From Stagnimonas aquatica (GTDB taxonomy: Bacteria; Pseudomonadota; Gammaproteobacteria; Nevskiales; Nevskiaceae), in the NCBI RefSeq assembly GCF_003730135.1, contig NZ_RJVO01000009.1, positions 106,928-170,927 of the forward strand: a DNA stretch of 64,000 bases. Direction: 5' to 3'. Under the pieces are notes generated by a model. That model was given only the letters and a program-made list of their open reading frames with translations, was not told the DNA's origin and ran no database searches. Shown here one piece after another: positions 58,612 through 64,000 of the stretch (the stretch's first letter is position 1; each line of letters starts with the position of its first letter). The translations under genes and the position numbers were made by a program.

Positions 58612-60432
58612 TTAGCAGTAGATGAAGGGATCTTCCGTCGGCGGCGTGATGCTCGGGTCGGAGGCCGGCGCGGCCACATCCCAGTACTGGTGGCGGATCT
58701 GGACGTTGCCGGTCTGGAACCCGCAGTAGCCGAAATCCTTCGCGGCCGGCGCCTCGCCGGCGAGGCCCAGGAAGGCCAGCGCCTTGGCGACCACGCCCTT
58801 GTCCGGATTGATCGACAGCACACCCCAGCCGATCTGCAGCCAGGGCGCCACCGGGTTGATCGGCAGGCCGGCGACATCGAACACGCCCTCGATCGGGTCG
58901 TAGTCGGTGATCTGCGGAATGTAGGCGGCCTCTTCCAGCGCACGGCGCAGCTGCCAGTTGCTGAGCGTGCGGCCGTCGGCGGCCACCGCCATCTGCGACT
59001 TGCCGTCCGGCCGCACCTGGATGCCGCCCGCCGAACCCAGGGCACGGCGCGCCTCCAGCAGCACCCGCGAGGCGATGCCCGCCGCCAGCGGCGTCGAGAA
59101 GCTGGTGCCGGCGGTGAACTCGTTGGTGCCGCTCTCGCAGGCCATGCAGTAGGGCAGGTTCTGGGTGAAGTCGGAGATGAAGTCCGGGAACAGGCCGGAC
59201 AGCAGGGTGCGGCCGTTGGAGGAGTCCTCCTCGAAGCCGGAGACGCCGATGCTCCACCAGGGGCCGGCACCGGCGCGCAGCGGACTCAGGCCCGGGCCGT
59301 TGCCGGCCGAGCTGAAGTGCAGCTTGCCCAGCTCGACCACGCCCTGGAAGGTCTTCGGGAAGCTGCTGGCTTCCGGCAGCGGAATACCGACCAGCGGAAT
59401 CGAGGCGCCATAGCTGGTGGTGACGATGTCCACCGCCGGGTGCTCGAAGGCGTAGGCATGCGAGGCGTCCGAACCGAGCGCGTCCGGCTCCACGAACAGG
59501 ATCACCGCCTCCGGATTGCCGGTCAGCACCGAGGAAGAGGTGCCGACGCCGTGGGTGTCGTCCTCGTCGTCGGGCAGGATCGGAATGCCGCCGTCGTTGG
59601 TCTCGCGCAGGGTGACGGCGAGGATGTTGGTGCCCTTGAACCAGTACAGCTCGCCCTTCTTGATGCCGTCCCAGATCGCCTTGTCGGCAGCGAAATCGGC
59701 GGCGAAGTCGCCGGTACGGGTCAGGGTCAGCTGGTGCGCCGCATCCACTCCCAGTTCGGCCAGCAGTTCCGGGGTGACGCTGGCCGGAGGGCTGCCGGCC
59801 GGGTAGATGCTGCTGCCGGCGTTGTAGAAGGCGTGGTAGGGGTTGATGCCGGTGTCGATGTCGGCCACCACCACCCGCGCCGCCGCCGCGCTGCCGCCTG
59901 AGGAGCTGCCGCCACTGGAGGAACTGGTGCTGCCGCCGGACGAAGACGAGGAGCCGGAGGTGGAGCCGCCCGAGGAGGAGCCGGAGCCGGAAGTCGAGCC
60001 GCCCGAAGACGAAGACGAGGAAGACCCGGAAGTGGAGCCACCGGAAGAGGACGAGGAACCGGAGGTCGAACCACCCGAGGTGGAACCGCCCGAACTGGAG
60101 CTACCGGAGGTGGAGCCGCCGGAGGTCGAACCGCCCGAGGTCGAGCCTCCCGACGTGGAACCGCCCGAGCTGGAACTGCCGGAGGTGGAGCCGCCGGAGG
60201 TGGAGCCGCCGGAGCTGCCACCCGAGGAAGAGGAGGACGAGGACGAAGAGGTGGAGGAGCCGCCCGAGCCCGACGAGCTGCCGGAGCCGCTGCTGGACGA
60301 CCCACTGCTGGACGAACCGGAGCCGGAGGAGCTGCCGCCCGGCAGGCTGCCGTCGCTCTCGGGGGCGCCGCCGCAGGCGGACAGGATGAGGCTGGCCGCG
60401 AGGGCGGCGGAGAACAGGCGTGTGGCGAACAT
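58612..60432 (-). CDS. Subtilisin-like (S8) serine protease lipoprotein with long Ser/Gly/Thr linker
   Basis: The 606-residue product has a lipoprotein signal (ALAASLILSACGGAP, Cys19), then a low-complexity segment of about 150 residues made almost only of Ser, Gly and Thr (encoded by about 59890-60345). The S8-like domain follows: Asp in RVVVADIDTGINPYH, His in EDDTHGVGTSSSVL, oxyanion Asn in HFSSAGNGPG and Ser in AGTSFSTPLAAGIASRVL. The domain is therefore probably held away from the membrane on a flexible tether. An alternative ATG at 60465 would add 11 residues before the signal peptide. The target is unknown. Confidence 0.85.
   Translation of the reverse strand: MFATRLFSAALAASLILSACGGAPESDGSLPGGSSSGSGSSSSGSSSSGSGSSSGSGGSSTSSSSSSSSSGGSSGGSTSGGSTSGSSSSGGSTSGGSTSGGSTSGGSTSGSSSSGGSTSGGSTSGSSSSSGGSTSGSSSSSSSGGSTSGSGSSSGGSTSGSSSSSGGSTSSSSGGSSSGGSAAAARVVVADIDTGINPYHAFYNAGSSIYPAGSPPASVTPELLAELGVDAAHQLTLTRTGDFAADFAADKAIWDGIKKGELYWFKGTNILAVTLRETNDGGIPILPDDEDDTHGVGTSSSVLTGNPEAVILFVEPDALGSDASHAYAFEHPAVDIVTTSYGASIPLVGIPLPEASSFPKTFQGVVELGKLHFSSAGNGPGLSPLRAGAGPWWSIGVSGFEEDSSNGRTLLSGLFPDFISDFTQNLPYCMACESGTNEFTAGTSFSTPLAAGIASRVLLEARRALGSAGGIQVRPDGKSQMAVAADGRTLSNWQLRRALEEAAYIPQITDYDPIEGVFDVAGLPINPVAPWLQIGWGVLSINPDKGVVAKALAFLGLAGEAPAAKDFGYCGFQTGNVQIRHQYWDVAAPASDPSITPPTEDPFIYC
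59890..60345 (-). repeat. Ser/Gly/Thr low-complexity coding repeat
   Basis: Short units such as GGSTSG and GSSSS recur many times with codon variation (TCC, TCG, TCT, GGC, GGT), so the repeat is maintained at protein rather than DNA level. The opposite strand reads as a Glu/Pro-rich open frame that should not be taken for a gene. Confidence 0.85.
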
Positions 60433-60530
60433 GGAATGGGACCGTCTGTGAACTGACACTGCCATCAGAATGCAATTGTCAGGCCGTTGGCAAGTTGCCG
60501 CTGGTCCGGACCGCTGTTTCGCGGCCGCCG

Positions 60531-61346
60531 CTACGCCACCGGGGCCACCAGGCCGTAGTAACGCGCCAGCAGGGAAAACAGGGCCGGATGATGCCGGTGC
60601 AACGCGGCCGGTTGCTGGAAGTAGGCCTCGCTGACCACCCCGAAGAACTCGCCCGGGCTCTGCGCCCCGTACTTGTCCAGCACCGGCGGCCGGCGGTGGC
60701 GTTGCAGGCGCGCGTACTCGGCGCCCATCACCTCGGCCCATTCCGCCGCCAGCGCGCGCGGCATCGGTGGCGCGCCTTCGCCGGCCGGGTTCTCCTCGTC
60801 CAGCGCGTGGGCGAATTCGTGCACCACGACGTTCACCGGGTCGCCCGCCAGCGCCGCCTCGACATCGGCCCAGGACAGCACCACCTGCCCCGGCCCCTGT
60901 TCGCCGATCCGTTCGTCGGGGGCGTCGTCGACCAGTTCCAGCCCCTCCTCCAGGGGCTCGTGCAGCGGTGGCACCAGGAAGGCCTCGGGGTAGATCAGCA
61001 GTTCGCGGATTTCCGGGAACAGCGGCTGCTGCTCGGCCCCGTCCTGCAGGCGCAGCAGGCAGGCCAGGCCGGCGATCAGCAGGCGCTGCTCCTCGTCGAG
61101 CACATGGCCACCGCAGGCCAGCCAGCGCTTGCCGTGGCGGAAGCGCTGCACCTGCTGATACCAGCGTGCGCGCTGCGCGGGGCTCATCCAGGCGGCGGCG
61201 GCAATCCGCGTCTCAAGTAGCGTCCGCTCGGGTTCGGACAAGGGTTCGCTCTGCAAGACCTGCCGCCGCTGGCGGGTACGCCGCCATTGCCAGAGCAAAC
61301 CAGCGGCGAGCAGCAGTGCCAGCAGGCTGGGTAGCCAGACGGTCAT
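60531..61346 (-). CDS. mtfA: Zinc-dependent peptidase MtfA family (M90)
   Basis: The 271-residue product has an N-terminal membrane helix (LPSLLALLLAAGLLWQWRR), unlike the soluble E. coli protein, then the family blocks ARWYQQVQRFRHGKRWLACG, LIAGLACLLRL, LIYPEAFLVPP and the zinc motif VNVVVHEFAHALDEENPAG, with DKYGAQSPGEFFGVVSEAYF near the end. E. coli MtfA is a peptidase that binds the Mlc repressor. It starts 12 nt after the stop of the uvrD-type helicase and is probably co-transcribed with it. Confidence 0.9.
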   Translation of the reverse strand: MTVWLPSLLALLLAAGLLWQWRRTRQRRQVLQSEPLSEPERTLLETRIAAAAWMSPAQRARWYQQVQRFRHGKRWLACGGHVLDEEQRLLIAGLACLLRLQDGAEQQPLFPEIRELLIYPEAFLVPPLHEPLEEGLELVDDAPDERIGEQGPGQVVLSWADVEAALAGDPVNVVVHEFAHALDEENPAGEGAPPMPRALAAEWAEVMGAEYARLQRHRRPPVLDKYGAQSPGEFFGVVSEAYFQQPAALHRHHPALFSLLARYYGLVAPVA

Positions 61347-61358
61347 GGCGGCACGCCG

Positions 61359-63677
61359 CTAGAGCGGGCTGAGCTTGGCCATGGCCAGCATCAGCCACTT
61401 GGTGCCGGCATTGGCGAAGCGGATCTCCACCCGGGTGCGCTCGCCCTCACCGTCGAAGCTCAGGATGGTGCCCTCGCCGAAGCTGGGATGGCTCACCCGC
61501 TGGCCCAGCTTGTAGCCGCCGTAGCCGACTTCCGCCGTCATCTTCGCCGACAGCGCCGGACGGCTGAGGTTGTAGCCTTCCTGCTGGCGCTCGCGCCAGG
61601 CATTGCCGTGCTCGTAGCCGCTGCCCAGCCCGGAACGCGGCGCGCCGCCGCCACCGAATCCGCCGCCGCCGTAGCCGCCGCGCCCCGACTGCACGCCAAA
61701 GCTGCTGCGCAGCACCGCCGCGCGCGGCCGGGTCTCGACCAGGGTCTCGCTGGGGATCTCCTTCAAAAACTGCGAGGGCGCACAGATCTGCTCGACGCCG
61801 TGGATGCGGCGGGTCTCGGCATAGCTGATGGTGAGCTGCTGACGGGCGCGGGTAATGCCGACGTAGCAGAGCCGGCGCTCCTCTTCGAGATTGCCCTCGT
61901 CGACCGCGCGCATGGACGGGAACAGGCCGTTCTCCAGGCCGACCATGAACACCACCGGAAACTCCAGGCCCTTGGCGGAATGCAGGGTCATCAATTGCAC
62001 GGCCTCCTCGCCGGCGTTGGCCTGGCCTTCGCCGGCCTCCAGCGCCGCGTGGGTGAGGAAGTTGAGCACCGGGTCCAGGCCTTCTTCCTCCGGACGCTCG
62101 AAGGACTTGGCGGCGTTGATCAGCTCGTCGAGGTTTTCCAGGCGCGCTTCCGCTTGCTCGCCCTTCTCTTTCTTGTAGTGCTCCTTCAGGCCGGAGCGCT
62201 CGATCAGCTTTTCCATCTTCGCGGCCAGCGGCAGCTCACGGGTCTGCTGGTCGAGCAAGTCGATCTGGTCGAGAAACAAGCCCAGCGCGCCGGAGGTGCG
62301 GCCCAGCGCCGCGCTACCGGAGCGCGCCGCCTTCCACAGCGACAGCTCGTGCTGCTTGGCGAAGGCCCGCAGCTTTTCCAGCGAGGTGGCGCCGACGCCG
62401 CGCGGTGGCGTGGTCAGCGCGCGCTCGAAGCTGCCGTCGTCGTCGCGGTTGACCAGCAGCCGCAGCCAGGCCAGCGCGTCCTTCACTTCCATGCGCTCGA
62501 AGAAGCGCAGGCCGCCGTAGATGCGATACGGCAGGCGCGCGCGGATCAGCATTTCTTCCAGCACCCGCGACTGCGCATTGCTGCGGTAGAGCACCGCCAG
62601 ATCGCTGTAGCGGCCATGGCCGTCGAGGTAGTCGCGCATGCGATTGACCACGAACTCCGCCTCGTCGTACTCGTTGTAGGCGGCGTAGAGCTGGATCGCC
62701 TCGCCCTCGCGGTCCTCGGTCCAGAGGTTCTTGCCCAGGCGCCCGGAGTTGTGCGCGATCAGGCCATTGGCGGCCTTGAGGATGGTGCCGGTGGAACGGT
62801 AGTTCTGCTCCAGTCGCACCAGCTCGATGCCCGGGTAGTCGCGGCTGAGCTTCTGGATGTTTTCCACCTTGGCGCCGCGCCAGCCGTAGATCGACTGGTC
62901 GTCGTCGCCGACCGCGAAGATCTTCGCCTCTGGCCCGCACAGCAGGCGCAGCCAGAGGTATTGCAGGGTGTTGGTGTCCTGGAACTCGTCGACCAGCACG
63001 TGCCGGAACTTGCGGTGGTAGTGCTCGCGCACTGCCGGCTGGTCGCGGAACAACTCGTAGGCGCGCAGCAGCAGCTCGGCGAAATCCACCAGCCCCTGCG
63101 CCTCGCAAGCCTGCTGGTAGGCGGTGTAGGCGCGCACCAGCTGCCGCTGGCTGTAGTCGCCCTGGTCGGCCATCTGGTGCGGGCGGCGGCCTTCTTCCTT
63201 CTGGGCGTTGATCCAGCCGGTGACCATCTTCGGCGGGAAGCGGTCCTCGGCCATCTCCAGCCCCTTGAGCACGCGCTTGACCAGGCGCTGCTGATCGTCG
63301 GCGTCGAGAATCTGGAAGTTCTGCGGCAGCTTCGCCTCGCGCCAGTGCAGGCGCAGCAGCTTGTGGGCGGTGCCGTGGAAGGTGCCGACCCACATCGCCC
63401 TAACCGGCACGTTCACCAGCTGCTCGATGCGGCCGCGCATCTCGTTGGCCGCCTTGTTGGTGAAGGTCACCGCCAGCACCGAATGCGCCGAGACGCCTTC
63501 CACCGCCATCAGCCAGGCGATGCGGTGGGTGAGCACGCGGGTCTTGCCGGAGCCGGCGCCGGCCAGCACCAGCCGGTGCTCGGACGGGGCGGTGACGGCT
63601 TCGCGCTGGGCGGGATTCAGGGCTTCGACGAGGGCGACGAGGCGGGGGTCGGTCTGGGTGAACGCGTCGAATTGCAT
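61359..63677 (-). CDS. uvrD: UvrD/Rep-type superfamily 1 DNA helicase (DNA helicase II)
   Basis: The 772-residue protein has motif I LAGAGSGKTRVL (Walker A, Lys45), motif Ia AVTFTNKAANEMRGRI, motif II LVDEFQDTNTLQY, motif III VGDDDQSIYGWRGA, motif IV LEQNYRST and motif VI YVGITRARQQL. A GGYGGGGFGGGG segment precedes a Tudor-like C-terminal RVSHPSFGEGTILSFDGEGE, as in UvrD/PcrA. It unwinds DNA 3' to 5' in nucleotide excision and mismatch repair. It is the first gene of a pair with mtfA. Confidence 0.95.
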   Translation of the reverse strand: MQFDAFTQTDPRLVALVEALNPAQREAVTAPSEHRLVLAGAGSGKTRVLTHRIAWLMAVEGVSAHSVLAVTFTNKAANEMRGRIEQLVNVPVRAMWVGTFHGTAHKLLRLHWREAKLPQNFQILDADDQQRLVKRVLKGLEMAEDRFPPKMVTGWINAQKEEGRRPHQMADQGDYSQRQLVRAYTAYQQACEAQGLVDFAELLLRAYELFRDQPAVREHYHRKFRHVLVDEFQDTNTLQYLWLRLLCGPEAKIFAVGDDDQSIYGWRGAKVENIQKLSRDYPGIELVRLEQNYRSTGTILKAANGLIAHNSGRLGKNLWTEDREGEAIQLYAAYNEYDEAEFVVNRMRDYLDGHGRYSDLAVLYRSNAQSRVLEEMLIRARLPYRIYGGLRFFERMEVKDALAWLRLLVNRDDDGSFERALTTPPRGVGATSLEKLRAFAKQHELSLWKAARSGSAALGRTSGALGLFLDQIDLLDQQTRELPLAAKMEKLIERSGLKEHYKKEKGEQAEARLENLDELINAAKSFERPEEEGLDPVLNFLTHAALEAGEGQANAGEEAVQLMTLHSAKGLEFPVVFMVGLENGLFPSMRAVDEGNLEEERRLCYVGITRARQQLTISYAETRRIHGVEQICAPSQFLKEIPSETLVETRPRAAVLRSSFGVQSGRGGYGGGGFGGGGAPRSGLGSGYEHGNAWRERQQEGYNLSRPALSAKMTAEVGYGGYKLGQRVSHPSFGEGTILSFDGEGERTRVEIRFANAGTKWLMLAMAKLSPL

Positions 63678-63841
63678 GGCGCTAGTTTACTGGCGATGAG
63701 GGGCGCTGCCGTGGTCGGGGGTGCGCGCCTGCTGTTGGGGCGCTTGGTGTTTGCGGCTTTGCCTGGATGTCTGTGGTTCGCGCGTTCGCGCTCTGCTGGC
63801 GGTGCAGTTGGTGCGAGCTCTTTTTCGCCTATTGGCGACTC

Positions 63842-63869
63842 ACTTTTCTTTGCTCCTGCAAAGAAAAGT
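63842..63869. repeat. Perfect hairpin ACTTTTCTTTGC-TCCT-GCAAAGAAAAGT
   Basis: A 12-bp perfect inverted repeat lies just beyond the 3' end of the IS30-type gene. Similar sequences are often found repeated between genes in gammaproteobacteria. It could act as a two-way terminator. The 160 nt between it and the helicase gene start hold no gene. Confidence 0.6.
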
Positions 63870-63878
63870 AAGACGGAT

Positions 63879-64000
63879 TCAAGCATCAAGTGCAACACGG
63901 TTGTTTTGATCGCGTTGTTCGAAGCATTTGTTGAAGAAGACTTCGGCGGGAGTCTTCCACCCGAGGGTTTTGCGGGGGCGGGTGTTCATCTCCCAGGCGA
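63879..64000 (-). mobile_element. IS30-family transposase, 3' end only (cut by window edge)
   Basis: The minus-strand frame entering from the right edge reads WEMNTRPRKTLGWKTPAEVF, then FNKCFEQRDQN and VALDA before a stop at 63879. RPRKTLGWKTPAEVF is the conserved C-terminal end of IS30 transposases. The DDE catalytic part lies outside the window, so intactness cannot be judged. Confidence 0.85.

Noticed and set aside
59843..60451. Glu/Pro-rich frame (repeats of EVEPPE) on the plus strand
   Set aside because: It is the complement of the Ser/Gly/Thr linker of the subtilase and not a separate gene.

Overview
The window looks like the chromosome of a high-GC gammaproteobacterium, plausibly a Nevskiales/Solimonadaceae relative. 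This is inferred from the PlsB/FKBP/MtfA/UvrD core genes, the abundance of lipoproteins and DUF1329/DUF1302/DUF3604 families, and codon usage rich in G and C. No rRNA, tRNA or CRISPR array was seen. Two patches are visibly poorer in GC: 10.8-12.8 kb and 25.0-26.7 kb. Both hold accessory DNA.

Layout. 0-3.5 kb: a divergent DUF1329 / DUF1302 pair. 3.5-4.9 kb: a methyltransferase divergent from a MerR regulator. 4.9-9.4 kb: a minus-strand operon of four glutathione-transferase-fold proteins and a small four-helix membrane protein, mostly linked by 4-nt stop/start overlaps and divergent from a tandem DsbA/kappa-like protein (9.5-10.7 kb). 10.8-12.8 kb: a BrnT/BrnA toxin-antitoxin pair, a broken copy of the DsbA gene 3' end, and a TIR-domain protein. 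12.9-14.9 kb: another long GST and an SDR. 15.2-24.9 kb: a repeated module of DUF3604 (PHP-like metal site, exported), parvulin-type PPIase and HupE/UreJ membrane protein, on both sides of one divergent promoter, ending with an MBL hydrolase. 25.0-26.7 kb: a decayed chromosomal integron with a frameshifted, truncated intI remnant, an attI-like core site, three cassette ORFs and attC-like sites. 26.9-33.3 kb: a 2OG-Fe dioxygenase, TetR, a class C beta-lactamase-like lipoprotein, AraC, and a Baeyer-Villiger-type monooxygenase overlapping an alpha/beta hydrolase. 33.3-43.8 kb: a three-gene minus-strand run with a 1,896-residue multidomain lipoprotein and two neutral-ceramidase-like lipoproteins. 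44-47.5 kb: a POT peptide transporter with an M2 (ACE-like) peptidase. 47.7-51.0 kb: a lipoprotein of twelve BIG2-like repeats. 51.2-63.7 kb: DUF4112, plsB, an FKBP lipoprotein, DUF4124, tandem DUF1329 genes, a subtilase with a long Ser/Gly/Thr linker, mtfA and a uvrD-type helicase. The right edge cuts an IS30-family transposase.

How it may work together. The same 15-bp inverted repeat, TTTACA-N3-TGTAAA, lies in three divergent promoters: DUF1329/DUF1302, GST operon/DsbA, and DUF3604/PPIase (the last copy with one mismatch). This suggests one repressor-controlled regulon joining an envelope DUF1302/1329 pair, a glutathione-linked cytoplasmic pathway and the DUF3604-PPIase-HupE module. With the esterases, ceramidase-like hydrolases, BVMO and SDR, the region reads as equipment for uptake and breakdown of hydrophobic or lipid-like compounds. 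The substrate cannot be told from sequence. The DUF3604-PPIase-HupE module and the GST set with a shared C-terminal extension are the best candidates here for undescribed biology.
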